Assembly (NCBI GenBank): GCA_910578495.1
Contig: CAJTRE010000003.1
Coordinates: forward strand, 76,927 to 140,926
Reading direction: 5' to 3'
DNA length: 64,000 nt
Source of the DNA: an uncultured Dorea sp.
GTDB lineage: Bacteria > Bacillota > Clostridia > Lachnospirales > Lachnospiraceae
This document shows positions 8,378 through 16,872 of this stretch, in pieces. How positions within the stretch are numbered: position 1 is the first letter of the stretch; every line of letters begins with the position of its first letter. A program made the translations under genes and the position numbers. A model generated the notes under the pieces. The model did no database searches. It worked only from the letters and a program-made list of their open reading frames with translations, and had not been told where the DNA came from.

Positions 8378-9841
8378 CTATATCCTTTTCACTTTCAACC
8401 GCAGCCGTATATTTATCGTACCAACCATCACCATACCGGAAATCGATAAAAGCAACAGCCATCTCCCTGGCTTTTCATCATCCCCAGTCTTTACTGCGGC
8501 ATTCCGAATGAATGTCTTTTCTCTTTGTACCTCTATTTCCAGTTCATCAGCCAACGAATCTTCTTTCTCGGATTGCTCCTGTTCTATCATGGCCTCTTTC
8601 TCTTCTTTCCCCTCTGATTCATACTCCTCGTCCGGCATTTCTTCCTCTTCGCTGCCGGAACTGTTTTCCTCCCAACCGTAGTTCTTCGGATAAAGCGCCA
8701 GAATGGATCCCCCATATAAAGAAAGCGTCTCCTTATCATACGTATAGACGATATCTCTTCCATGTATACGAAAAGTATAACCATCTTTAACACTCCCGGT
8801 TTCTGATCCAAGCAAAAATGCTTCGGAATCACTGATCAGTCCTCCGTCCCAGCTCGTTATATCCACCAGATAATTTTTCTGATCCACAGACACAATATTC
8901 CACATATGCGGGACCTTCCCTGCGCCTGAATCTAACCATCCAGTCACAGTATACACACAAACATTCCCGGAAAACTGTGACTCATCGTACAGATACTGGA
9001 ATGCTTTTGCATATCCTTCGCAGACAACCTTCGTTTCTGGATTATGATCAAACACATAGATGATCTGCCATGGATCTCCATAACCGCTATTATAATTCCC
9101 TCCTGCCGCATCTACATCATAAGAGGCAAGACTGCATATTTCATCGCGATAAGAAAGGAGTTTCTCATAGTCAGATTTCCCTGCATTCTTCTTTATAACC
9201 TCTTGTGCATTCCTAAGAGCTTTCTCTGCCGATTGAACTTTAACTTGGCTCACTTTAAATGCATCGTCACCGTCCCGGTAATCGATTGCAACCGTATATT
9301 CATAGACAAGTCCTCCTGTAAATGTCAGACTGCTGCCATCTTTAGATATTGTCATCCTGGATGGCAGCAGTGTGTACCCGGTTCCTACCGTTTTATCAAA
9401 CCAATAGAAATCATAAGGATAATTTACTAATAACAGATGAAAAATCTTACTGTTATCCTGCGAAAATATCTGTTCTATAAGAGCCGTTCTTGTTTCATCT
9501 GTCAGTTTATTACCCTCAAGCAACTCTCCGGTAATGCCCAGTTCTTCTTTTGTCCAAACACTTTTAATTCCTAAACGCTCCACAGGTATTTCAAATTTCG
9601 TAGATGATTCTTCTCCGTCTGCTACTGCCTTGATCTTCGCTTTTAATTCATTATAAATGGCCTTTTCAATGCCGGATAAATCCTCTTCTCCATAATTTCC
9701 TAAAAGACTAATATCGGGGCTTTTATAAACCGGACTCACAATATCGTCTGCAAACACACACATGTCGAGACAAAACAAACCAAATAAAATAATTACAGCA
9801 GCTATTGCAAATTTTCTTACTCTTTTTCTACATTCAACCAC
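8378..9841 (-). CDS. Secreted transglutaminase-like protein with C-terminal membrane anchor
   Basis: The protein has a signal segment (about 9-31), a long extracellular part and a C-terminal transmembrane helix (last 25 residues) ending in basic residues, so it should face outwards. A transglutaminase/protease-like core shows C274 in VCEGYAKAF, H312 in PHMWNI and D327 in LVDITSWD, the expected Cys-His-Asp triad. An acidic, Glu/Ser-rich spacer (about 395-440) separates the core from the anchor. The start is GTG at 9841. Its reaction (cross-linking or proteolysis) is unknown. It precedes the polysaccharide deacetylase, suggesting a shared cell-surface role. Confidence 0.8.
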   Translation of the reverse strand: MVECRKRVRKFAIAAVIILFGLFCLDMCVFADDIVSPVYKSPDISLLGNYGEEDLSGIEKAIYNELKAKIKAVADGEESSTKFEIPVERLGIKSVWTKEELGITGELLEGNKLTDETRTALIEQIFSQDNSKIFHLLLVNYPYDFYWFDKTVGTGYTLLPSRMTISKDGSSLTFTGGLVYEYTVAIDYRDGDDAFKVSQVKVQSAEKALRNAQEVIKKNAGKSDYEKLLSYRDEICSLASYDVDAAGGNYNSGYGDPWQIIYVFDHNPETKVVCEGYAKAFQYLYDESQFSGNVCVYTVTGWLDSGAGKVPHMWNIVSVDQKNYLVDITSWDGGLISDSEAFLLGSETGSVKDGYTFRIHGRDIVYTYDKETLSLYGGSILALYPKNYGWEENSSGSEEEEMPDEEYESEGKEEKEAMIEQEQSEKEDSLADELEIEVQREKTFIRNAAVKTGDDEKPGRWLLLLSISGMVMVGTINIRLRLKVKRI

Positions 9842-9933
9842 TTTCTATCCGCCCCTTTAACTCAAGCATATCTTTATCATACACTATTCCCGGCAGATTT
9901 TTCAATGATAGATTGGAAGAATCAAAAACATTT

Positions 9934-9965
9934 ACGTAACTCGAGTTGTTATGGCTGAATAGTTA
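9934..9965. repeat. Dispersed palindromic repeat, copy 1
   Basis: The copy starts GTAACTCGAGTTG and ends GGCTGAATAGTTAC, about 32 bp. It ends five bases before the stop codon of the carboxypeptidase at 9971. Its reverse complement resembles the left half of the copy at 28909-28971 and the copy at 15728-15749. Confidence 0.75.
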
Positions 9966-9970
9966 CACAT

Positions 9971-11173
9971 TTACAACAAGGTTTTCTCTATCACATCCTC
10001 AAAAATACTCTTGTAACTCATCTTTTCCATACTTTCTGCCGCCACAACATCTACGCTTCCAATCTCTTTCTTTCCGAGATAATATTTTGTCACTCCCACT
10101 TTATCTCCCTTTTTCACAGGAGCTTTTATTTCTTTTTTTACCTGCACTCTTCGTTTAATTTGAGAAATATCCGCCCCGGTCGTATCTATATATGTAAACG
10201 GTTCTTTTTGCTTCGCTTTGATTGTATCTTGTTCGCCTCGCAGCACTTTTACCGTTCCAATCGGCTTCACAGTATCTTCCTCGTATTTCTGGCATTTCCC
10301 AAATCCATAATTAAGAAGTGAGGTAGCGTCTCTGACTCTGGCTTTACTGTCTTCTGCCGCCATAATGACAGCAATCAACTCCATGCCGTCTTTTTCAGCG
10401 GTAGCAGAAACACAGAATTTAGCTTTGCTGGTAGAACCCGTCTTGAGCCCGGTTGCATACTCATAATGCTTGATTAATTTATTTGTATTAGAGAGTCCAA
10501 ATTCCGATGTCCCTTTCTTCGTGGTGTGTGTAATATTTTCCATCCATATGGTACAATAGTCCCGAATCTGCGGATATTTTGTAATCAACTCTCTTGACAT
10601 CAGCGCAATGTCTCTTGCTGTTGTCTCATGTCCTTCTGTGTCCAACCCATTACAATTTTTAAAAACTGTATTTTTCATTCCCAGCTTTTTCGCCCGCTCA
10701 TTCATCTGTACTACAAATTCTTCTTCACTTCCTGCAATAAGCTCTGACATAGCCACACAGGCGTCGTTTGCACTCGCCACAGAAATACATTTAATCATGG
10801 TATCTACAGTCTGCGTTTCTCCAGGCTCTAAAAACACCTGCGAGCCTCCCATAGAAGCCGCATATTCTGAGGTTGTTACCTCATCTTCTAGCTTTATTTT
10901 TCCAGACTCTATGGCATCAAAAATCAAAAGAAGCGTCATCACTTTAGTCACACTGGCAGGAGGCCGTTTCTTGTCTGCCTCCTTCTCATAGATAATCTGT
11001 CCGGTAGACGCTTCCATTAAAATAGCAGAAGGAGCCGACACCAGTTCTTCTCCTTCTGCTTTCTCTTTTGTCTCTTCAACTTCCTCTGCCTGAGCCTGTA
11101 TAGGAAACAACAGTCCTATCACCAGACAAAAACTAAGTAGGATTCCGATTGTATACTTTGTAAGCTGTCTCAT
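9971..11173 (-). CDS. Serine-type D-Ala-D-Ala carboxypeptidase (DacF/PBP5-like)
   Basis: A second exported carboxypeptidase, 400 residues. It has a signal peptide ending near AQAEE (residue 30), SxxK as S74-VTK77, SxN as SAN at 134-136, and KTGS at 244-247. The C-terminal PBP5-type beta domain is complete. GGAG lies eight bases upstream of the ATG at 11173. It should trim pentapeptides at the cell surface, overlapping with the paralogue at 753-1982 in activity. No operon partner is obvious. Confidence 0.92.
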   Translation of the reverse strand: MRQLTKYTIGILLSFCLVIGLLFPIQAQAEEVEETKEKAEGEELVSAPSAILMEASTGQIIYEKEADKKRPPASVTKVMTLLLIFDAIESGKIKLEDEVTTSEYAASMGGSQVFLEPGETQTVDTMIKCISVASANDACVAMSELIAGSEEEFVVQMNERAKKLGMKNTVFKNCNGLDTEGHETTARDIALMSRELITKYPQIRDYCTIWMENITHTTKKGTSEFGLSNTNKLIKHYEYATGLKTGSTSKAKFCVSATAEKDGMELIAVIMAAEDSKARVRDATSLLNYGFGKCQKYEEDTVKPIGTVKVLRGEQDTIKAKQKEPFTYIDTTGADISQIKRRVQVKKEIKAPVKKGDKVGVTKYYLGKKEIGSVDVVAAESMEKMSYKSIFEDVIEKTLL

Positions 11174-11250
11174 TCATAACGCTCCATTATGTGCTATTAT
11201 TAATAATGTAAGCCGAGTGCTTTCAAATTATGACTGTACTTTATAAAATT

Positions 11251-11283
11251 GTAACTATTCAGCCATATGCTGAATCATTCTAC
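11251..11283. repeat. Dispersed palindromic repeat, copy 2
   Basis: GTAACTATTCAGC, a CATAT loop, then GCTGAAT and a divergent outer end. The stop codon of the neighbouring minus-strand gene (11275-11277) falls inside the repeat, so the last codons of that gene come from it. Confidence 0.8.
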
Positions 11284-12162
11284 TTTAATATCCAATGCCT
11301 GTCTCACAGAAATAATCTCTGGTTGGTTCTCCTTATAAGCTGCTCTGGCTTTGGCACGTTTCACCTTCATTGCTTCTGGCGTAGACTCTGCTTCCATACG
11401 AGTCATTTCATACTCATTCCTGAAATCCTTTTTCACCTGCTCTGCCACTGCCTTATCCTGCAACATGTCTTTTGCTTCTGCCTCTTTATCTACCCTCGGC
11501 TCTTCCGGTTCTGTATGCTCTGATTCGATTGTATCTTTCTCTTCAACTTCTTCTGCCGGATTATCGATGCCAAGTTCTTCTTTCTCCGCCTCTTTCAAAT
11601 CCTTTTCTGCCTTGGTCTTCTCTGCCTCGGTCGGAAGCGCCGCGTATTTTCCGCTTTCTATAAATTCATTTGTGGAAGTTTCAAACGCCTTGCTTTTATA
11701 ATGTTCTTCCATAATCAATTCGAATTTCTTCTCTTCAGGAATAACAGGATTATTCTTAATTGCATTCACAGCATTAAGAGAGGCACCTGTATGAGCCATT
11801 CGAACCTTCTGAACCTCTTCCTTGGTCTTACATTTCTTTAATTCCCGCTCATAATTTTCCTGTTCTGCTTGCATTGCTTTTATCTTCTGGTATTTCTGCG
11901 GGTCTTTCTTCTGCAAATACTCCATCTCTTCTGCCGTCAGTTTCTTCCCGTTCTGCAGTTTCATATCAATCTGAGCGGCAAGCTTTGTCGAACCATCCTG
12001 TCTGGACTTACGGATTTCTTCGGCCTGTTTCCTTATTGGATCAATTAGTTTTGTACTACCATCTGCTGTAAAATCACCGGCAGCTTTTTTCTTCTGCCAC
12101 TTCATCTGCATTTCCATATTCTTTGTATAACTATTCATATTCCGAATCGTAAAGAAATTCAT
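11275..12162 (-). CDS. Conserved coiled-coil protein of unknown function
   Basis: I do not recognise a characterised family. The 295-residue product is very charged, rich in Lys and Glu, without signal peptide or membrane helix. It is predicted mostly helical, with coiled-coil stretches around residues 75-115 and 165-260. The sequence ADGSTKLIDPIRKQ and a second DGSTKLAAQ form a short internal repeat near residues 33 and 56. The GTG start at 12171 is rejected because GGGAGGTG overlaps it; the ATG at 12162 is preferred. Its C-terminal end overlaps a dispersed repeat. Confidence 0.7.
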   Translation of the reverse strand: MNFFTIRNMNSYTKNMEMQMKWQKKKAAGDFTADGSTKLIDPIRKQAEEIRKSRQDGSTKLAAQIDMKLQNGKKLTAEEMEYLQKKDPQKYQKIKAMQAEQENYERELKKCKTKEEVQKVRMAHTGASLNAVNAIKNNPVIPEEKKFELIMEEHYKSKAFETSTNEFIESGKYAALPTEAEKTKAEKDLKEAEKEELGIDNPAEEVEEKDTIESEHTEPEEPRVDKEAEAKDMLQDKAVAEQVKKDFRNEYEMTRMEAESTPEAMKVKRAKARAAYKENQPEIISVRQALDIKVE

Positions 12163-12261
12163 CCACAACACCTCCCTTTTTACGCCGCCTAAACCACTGC
12201 TTTCTTTTCAACAAAAGATTATATTAATAATATCGACCAATTTTACAAATAGATAACTTGT

Positions 12262-13116
12262 CTAAAACTTCATTCTCTCCCTGTCTGGATGTTCTCCCGA
12301 CCACCCGGTCTGTGGCATAGTATCAATTCGATACATATCTTCCTGTGAAAGTTCAAAAGCGAAAATATCCTGATTCTGCCTCATTCTTTCTGCCGTAGAA
12401 GATTTGGGAAGCGGAACAATCCCTCGTTGCAGAGCGTACCTTAAACAAATCTGTGCTGTGGACACCTGATATTTTTCTGCCATTTCAAGCATCATGGCAT
12501 CCGCAAGCACCCGCCCTCTTCCAATGGGACTCCACGCCTGCACTAAGATGCCTCTCTCCTGACAGTAACGAACTGCTGCTTCCTGCGTGTATCCCGGATG
12601 AAATTCCAACTGATTCACCATAGGCTTTACTTTACAGGATTTAACTATATTTTCTATATGATGTGGCAGGAAGTTACTAAGTCCTATAGCTCTTATTTTT
12701 CCTTCCTCATATAGTTCCTCAAGGGCTCTCCACGTCTCTGTATTTAACGTTTTCCAGTCTTCATAGTCTGGAGCTGGAAGAGGCCAGTGAATCAAATATA
12801 GATCCAGATAATTTGTACCAAGATTTTCAAGTGTACGTGCAAATGCCTGTTTTACATTCTCGTACCCCATCTCGTCTTTCCACAGTTTAGATGCAATAAA
12901 AAAATCTTCTCTTCTTATACCACTGTCTTTGATCGCATCTCTTACAAATGTTTCTGTTCCATAGAAAGACGCAGTATCAAAATAACGATATCCTGTTTCA
13001 ATTGCTATCTTTAAAATCTCTATGCTCTTTCCGTCCGCCGCCTTGTAAGTTCCAAAGCCAACAGACGGAATCCGAACACCATTACTTAATGTATAACAAT
13101 CGTGAATACTATTCAT
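12262..13116 (-). CDS. Aldo/keto reductase
   Basis: A cytosolic NADPH-dependent oxidoreductase of the 2,5-diketo-gluconate reductase branch of the AKR superfamily, with a normal length of 284 residues. The catalytic tetrad is visible: Asp and Tyr in YRYFDTASFYGTE, Lys in IASKLW and His in LIHWP. The cofactor-binding end is PLPKSSTAERMRQN. The substrate is not predictable. AAGGGAA precedes the ATG. It lies 14 bp after copA and could be read through from the copper operon. Confidence 0.92.
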   Translation of the reverse strand: MNSIHDCYTLSNGVRIPSVGFGTYKAADGKSIEILKIAIETGYRYFDTASFYGTETFVRDAIKDSGIRREDFFIASKLWKDEMGYENVKQAFARTLENLGTNYLDLYLIHWPLPAPDYEDWKTLNTETWRALEELYEEGKIRAIGLSNFLPHHIENIVKSCKVKPMVNQLEFHPGYTQEAAVRYCQERGILVQAWSPIGRGRVLADAMMLEMAEKYQVSTAQICLRYALQRGIVPLPKSSTAERMRQNQDIFAFELSQEDMYRIDTMPQTGWSGEHPDRERMKF

Positions 13117-13130
13117 ACGTTCCCTTCTTT

Positions 13131-13346
13131 CTAAAAGCCTTTAATCTCAATGACTTTGTAGTCTTTATCTTCCACTGCTTTTTTCAGCACATCATCTGCT
13201 ACTGCTTCACTCATGATAACAACCGCTGTTCCAGCTTCATGGCTTACAACTGCCTCCGTTACACCTTCGATTTCCTCTAAGCAGGTTTTTACCGCTGCCT
13301 GACAGTGTGGACACATCATTCCTTCAATTTTCATTGTTTTTTCCAT
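13131..13346 (-). CDS. Possible separately translated CopZ-like copper chaperone (internal start in copA)
   Basis: Within copA, in the same frame, AAGGAGGA (13354-13361 on the minus strand) stands seven bases before an ATG at 13346. Initiation there would give a 71-residue protein (MEKTMKIEGMMCPHC...) the size of a free CopZ chaperone, with one CxxC copper site. The linker encoding this ribosome site is low-complexity and hydrophilic, as expected if two neighbouring genes became fused by loss of a stop codon. That it is made as a free protein is an inference. Confidence 0.55.
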   Translation of the reverse strand: MEKTMKIEGMMCPHCQAAVKTCLEEIEGVTEAVVSHEAGTAVVIMSEAVADDVLKKAVEDKDYKVIEIKGF

Positions 13347-15695
13347 TGTTACATCCTCCTTGTTTCCTTCTTTTTCATTATTTTCTATATCTTTGATTGC
13401 GCCTTTTCGCTTACGTTTTTTATCCCGGCCTGCATCCCGAAGTTTAAAGAAATTAAGCCTCAGTGCATTGGTCACCACACAGAAACTGGATAAACTCATT
13501 GCCGCAGCGCCAAACATTGGATTGAGTTTCCATCCAAACAATGGATACCAAAGTCCCGCTGCAAGCGGAATTCCAATCACATTGTAAATAAATGCCCAGA
13601 ATAAGTTCTCATGAATATTTGTAAGGGTTGCGCGGCTTAATCGGATTGCCGCCGGAACATCGCTTAACCGACTCTTCATCAGCACCACATCTGCGGCGTC
13701 AATGGCAATATCTGTACCTGCGCCGATTGCGATTCCGATATCTGCTCTTGTAAGCGCCGGAGCGTCGTTAATACCATCGCCCACCATAGCAGTTTTTCCT
13801 TTTTGATTCAATGCCCGGATTACCGATTCTTTACCATCCGGCAGTACCTCGGCAATGACTTCATCTACGCCTGCCTGTTTTCCGACAGCCTTTGCTGTCC
13901 GCTCGTTATCTCCTGTAAGCATTACCACATGAATACCCATGTTTTGCAACTCTTTCACTGCCTGCGGACTGTCTTCTTTTATCACATCTGCAACTGCAAT
14001 AATACCGATAAGCTCTCCATCTTTTGCAAAAAAGAGCGGTGTCTTTCCATCTTCTGCCAGAACTTCTGCCTGCCTTTTCATTCCCTCAGGAACTTCTGCC
14101 TGTTCACAAATAAATTTTAAGTTCCCTCCGGTTAATACCGATGTTCCAAAGGTTCCGGAAAGTCCGTTTCCTATTACTGCCTGGAAGTCTGTTACTTCTT
14201 CCTCACCGTCCATACTCCGTTCTTCAGCTTCAGAGAAAATAGCCCTTGCCAACGGATGTTCACTTTTCTTTTCCAGAATATAAGCAAGTTTCAACAGTTC
14301 TTCCTCCGTCACACCCTCTGCCGGAAGCATATCTGTGACTTTCGGTTCACCGCTCGTAATCGTCCCCGTCTTATCTAACGCCACAATCTCCATCTTCCCC
14401 GTTTCCTCTAAGGACGCCGCAGTCTTGAACATAATGCCATGTTTTGCTCCCATACCATTTCCAACCATAATCGCAACAGGAGTCGCAAGTCCAAGCGCAC
14501 ATGGACAACTGATGACTAATACTGAGATTCCTCTTGCCAGTGCAAATCCTATCGTCTGCCCTGCAAGCAGCCATACTGCAATGGTTACAAGCGCAATGCC
14601 GATCACTATCGGCACAAATACACCCGATACCTTATCTGCTACCTTGGCAATTGGCGCTTTTGTTGCCGCCGCATCACTGACCATTTGGATAATCTGAGAA
14701 AGTGTAGTATCTTCTCCCACACGAGTAGCTTTACATTTCAAGAAACCGGAATGGTTCACTGTTGCCGCTGACACCTGATCTCCCGGCTCTTTATCTACCG
14801 GAATACTTTCTCCCGTAAGCGCCGACTCATTTACTGCACTGTTTCCCTCCACAACAATACCATCAACGGGTATGTTTTCTCCCGGTCTTACAACGAAAAT
14901 GTCTCCACTTCGTACTTCTTCTATACCAACTGACATTTCTATACTATCACGTAAAACCACAGCAGTCTTTGGCGCCAATTTCATCAAACCTTTTAATGCA
15001 TCTGTAGTTTTCCCCTTAGAACGTGCCTCCAACATCTTTCCAACTGTAATTAAGGTTAAGATCATTGCCGCCGACTCAAAATAAAACTCATGCATATAAG
15101 TCATAACTCCGGCATAGTCTCCTGCCACCTGTGCCTGCGTCATAGCAAATAATGAATAGGTACTATACACAAAAGACGCACCTGCGCCAAGCGCCACCAG
15201 CGTATCCATATTCGGCGCTCTGTGCCACAGACTCTTGAATCCGCTGATAAAAAATTTCTGGTTGATCACCATAACAATCCCAGTGAACAATAGCTGGAAA
15301 ATCCCCATTGCCACATGATTGCCTTCAAATGCCTCCGATACTGGCCAGTTCCACATCATATGCCCCATAGAAACATACATCAGCGGCACTAAAAATACCA
15401 GCGAAGAAATCAGGCGTTTCTTCAAAACAGGAGTCTCTCTGTCTTTCAACAGATCTTCCCCTGAAGCAGCCGCCGATGTGTTCTTTGTGTCTGCCGCTTC
15501 CTTACTGGAAGCTCCATATCCTGCTTCTTCTACTGCTGCAATTATATCGGAAGGGTTCACATCTCCCTCCACCCCCATGGAATTGGTAAGAAGACTCACC
15601 GAACATGCCGTAACCCCCGGCACTTTTTCCACCGCTTTCTCCACACGAGCGCTGCATGCGGCACAGCTCATACCGGTTACATGATATTGCTCCAC
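13131..15695 (-). CDS. copA: Copper-exporting P1B ATPase CopA with fused C-terminal CopZ-like domain
   Basis: An 854-residue Cu(I) exporter of the plasma membrane. It has an N-terminal metal-binding domain with GMSCAAC (C11, C14), eight membrane helices including the CPC metal site, the phosphorylated Asp in DKTGT, and the GDGINDAP hinge. The usual CopA end (ALRLNFFKLR) is followed by a charged linker and a second heavy-metal-associated domain with GMMCPHC (C795, C798). That domain looks like the copper chaperone CopZ and could also be made separately from an internal start at 13346. Translation starts at GTG behind AGAGGG. csoR lies upstream on the same strand. Confidence 0.95.
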   Translation of the reverse strand: MEQYHVTGMSCAACSARVEKAVEKVPGVTACSVSLLTNSMGVEGDVNPSDIIAAVEEAGYGASSKEAADTKNTSAAASGEDLLKDRETPVLKKRLISSLVFLVPLMYVSMGHMMWNWPVSEAFEGNHVAMGIFQLLFTGIVMVINQKFFISGFKSLWHRAPNMDTLVALGAGASFVYSTYSLFAMTQAQVAGDYAGVMTYMHEFYFESAAMILTLITVGKMLEARSKGKTTDALKGLMKLAPKTAVVLRDSIEMSVGIEEVRSGDIFVVRPGENIPVDGIVVEGNSAVNESALTGESIPVDKEPGDQVSAATVNHSGFLKCKATRVGEDTTLSQIIQMVSDAAATKAPIAKVADKVSGVFVPIVIGIALVTIAVWLLAGQTIGFALARGISVLVISCPCALGLATPVAIMVGNGMGAKHGIMFKTAASLEETGKMEIVALDKTGTITSGEPKVTDMLPAEGVTEEELLKLAYILEKKSEHPLARAIFSEAEERSMDGEEEVTDFQAVIGNGLSGTFGTSVLTGGNLKFICEQAEVPEGMKRQAEVLAEDGKTPLFFAKDGELIGIIAVADVIKEDSPQAVKELQNMGIHVVMLTGDNERTAKAVGKQAGVDEVIAEVLPDGKESVIRALNQKGKTAMVGDGINDAPALTRADIGIAIGAGTDIAIDAADVVLMKSRLSDVPAAIRLSRATLTNIHENLFWAFIYNVIGIPLAAGLWYPLFGWKLNPMFGAAAMSLSSFCVVTNALRLNFFKLRDAGRDKKRKRKGAIKDIENNEKEGNKEDVTMEKTMKIEGMMCPHCQAAVKTCLEEIEGVTEAVVSHEAGTAVVIMSEAVADDVLKKAVEDKDYKVIEIKGF
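13354..13361 (-). promoter_or_regulatory. Strong internal ribosome-binding site within copA
   Basis: AAGGAGGA, a full anti-16S match, lies inside the copA reading frame seven bases before the in-frame ATG of the CopZ-like domain. Confidence 0.8.
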
Positions 15696-15727
15696 TATAT
15701 CCCTCTTTTCTGTCTAATCTGTCAAAA

Positions 15728-15749
15728 CTCAAATTGTTGTGGCACAATA
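15728..15749. repeat. Dispersed repeat, copy 3 (degenerate)
   Basis: ACTCAAATTGTTGTGGCACAATAGTTAC aligns along its length with the copy at 9940-9965. It lies between csoR and copA, ending a few bases before the csoR stop codon at 15758. Confidence 0.6.
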
Positions 15750-15757
15750 GTTACACT

Positions 15758-16060
15758 TTATTTCATCATTTTCTTTAAAGTCTCCACTAACTCATCAATG
15801 GTCTCTTCTTTTCCATTTCTTATATCCTCTGCCACACATGTTCGAATATGATTGGAAAGTAATACTTTATTGAAACTATTGAGTGCCGCGTTTACCGCTG
15901 ATACCTGTACAAGAATATCCGTACAGTAGGCATCATTTTCCACCATCTTTTTGATCCCCCGCACCTGCCCTTCAATACGGCTCAGCCGATTGATAAGTGC
16001 TCTGTATTCTTCTTCCGTACGCTCTTTTGTTTTATGGCAGCATTCTTCTCTTTCTTCCAC
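15758..16060 (-). CDS. csoR: CsoR-type copper-sensing repressor
   Basis: A small all-helical DNA-binding repressor that releases its operator on binding Cu(I). The product from the GTG at 16060 is 100 residues. The Cu(I) ligands of the family are present as C46 (AYCTDIL), H71 and C75 (NHIRTC). The helix with NRLSRIEGQVRGI is diagnostic of the CsoR/RcnR family. An ATG at 16078 is rejected because AAGAGGTGAT, a near-perfect ribosome site, falls inside that extension. copA follows 62 bp downstream, and a matching operator lies in the promoter. Confidence 0.93.
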   Translation of the reverse strand: MEEREECCHKTKERTEEEYRALINRLSRIEGQVRGIKKMVENDAYCTDILVQVSAVNAALNSFNKVLLSNHIRTCVAEDIRNGKEETIDELVETLKKMMK

Positions 16061-16083
16061 TATTATCACCTCTTTCATTTTTG

Positions 16084-16112
16084 ATTATATACCCCACACA
16101 GGTATAATGCAA
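16084..16112 (-). promoter_or_regulatory. csoR-copA promoter with CsoR-like operator
   Basis: On the minus strand TTGCAT (16107-16112) and TATAAT (16084-16089) are 17 bp apart. The perfect inverted repeat TATACC-N7-GGTATA occupies 16088-16106, essentially the whole spacer. Known CsoR operators have GC-rich centres flanked by TAC/GTA arms, so this is very likely the CsoR site that self-regulates csoR-copA. Confidence 0.85.
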
Positions 16113-16155
16113 GTATTTTTTATTATATGTAAAGAATGTCTTAATCAAAAACACA

Positions 16156-16198
16156 AAAAATACAGCGCTTTGAATCATCTTCAAACGCTGTATTTTTG
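16156..16198 (-). terminator. Intrinsic terminator after the HD hydrolase gene
   Basis: An imperfect hairpin with arms TACAGCG and CGCTGTA, extended by TTTGAA/TTCAAA, is followed on the minus strand by a run of six T. The T-run on the other side means it could also work in the other direction. Confidence 0.75.
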
Positions 16199-16238
16199 AA
16201 ATTTCCTTTTGATCACTCCTGCTTTGCCTTCTCCATCG

Positions 16239-16826
16239 TCACATCTGCCTTTCCAGCGTCTCGTCAGCCGCGGCCTCAACTTTGCGCGCCGACTCTTCAC
16301 GAAGCACGCTGCGCAAATGTTTCAGATACGGATGTACCTTTGCCTGCTCTTGACCATAGGTCATCTGAAGTTCATATTCCAATGGAAGCCATGTATCAAG
16401 AGAAGCCTCGTTGTGCTGAATAACTGCTTCCATCTTATCAAGCGCATGAACCACTTTCGCTTCCATCGTCTTATTTTCCCGAAGTTCCTTTATCAGAGCA
16501 CGCAATTCCTCCCGGTGTTTATCCGGTAACATCTCCACAATCTTATCAATCTCTTGATTTTCTTTCGTCTCATCCGATTTTTTCTTTTCAAAACTAGGAA
16601 TATCTCCTGTGACTGCCTCGCCAATATCATGAAATAAACACATTTTTAAGACTTTGTCCATGTCGCATTCTGGAAACTCTTCTTTCACAAGCCAGGAAAA
16701 CACACACAATCTGTAAGTATGCTCCGCCACACTCTCGTGTCTTCCGCTGCTTGTCCAAGAATGTCTTGTATTACATTTTAGCTTTTCCGCTAAAGACATA
16801 AATTCCAATAATGTGCTGTGATCCAT
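16239..16826 (-). CDS. HD-domain phosphohydrolase, YfbR/HDDC2-like 5'-deoxynucleotidase
   Basis: The HD metal site is H36 (VAEHTYRL), H66-D67 (CLFHDIGEAVTGDIP) and D130 (HALDKMEA). The motif order and the FHDIGEAVTGDIPS block match the YfbR/HDDC2 group, which dephosphorylates deoxynucleoside 5'-monophosphates. Length (195) is close to the family norm. It starts at an ATG behind GGAGG. The patatin-like gene lies upstream on the same strand with a 46 bp gap, so they may be co-transcribed. Confidence 0.85.
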   Translation of the reverse strand: MDHSTLLEFMSLAEKLKCNTRHSWTSSGRHESVAEHTYRLCVFSWLVKEEFPECDMDKVLKMCLFHDIGEAVTGDIPSFEKKKSDETKENQEIDKIVEMLPDKHREELRALIKELRENKTMEAKVVHALDKMEAVIQHNEASLDTWLPLEYELQMTYGQEQAKVHPYLKHLRSVLREESARKVEAAADETLERQM

Positions 16827-16872
16827 CTCTATATTCCTCCTATATTTTTTCTTATGTTATTGATCATCTGAA

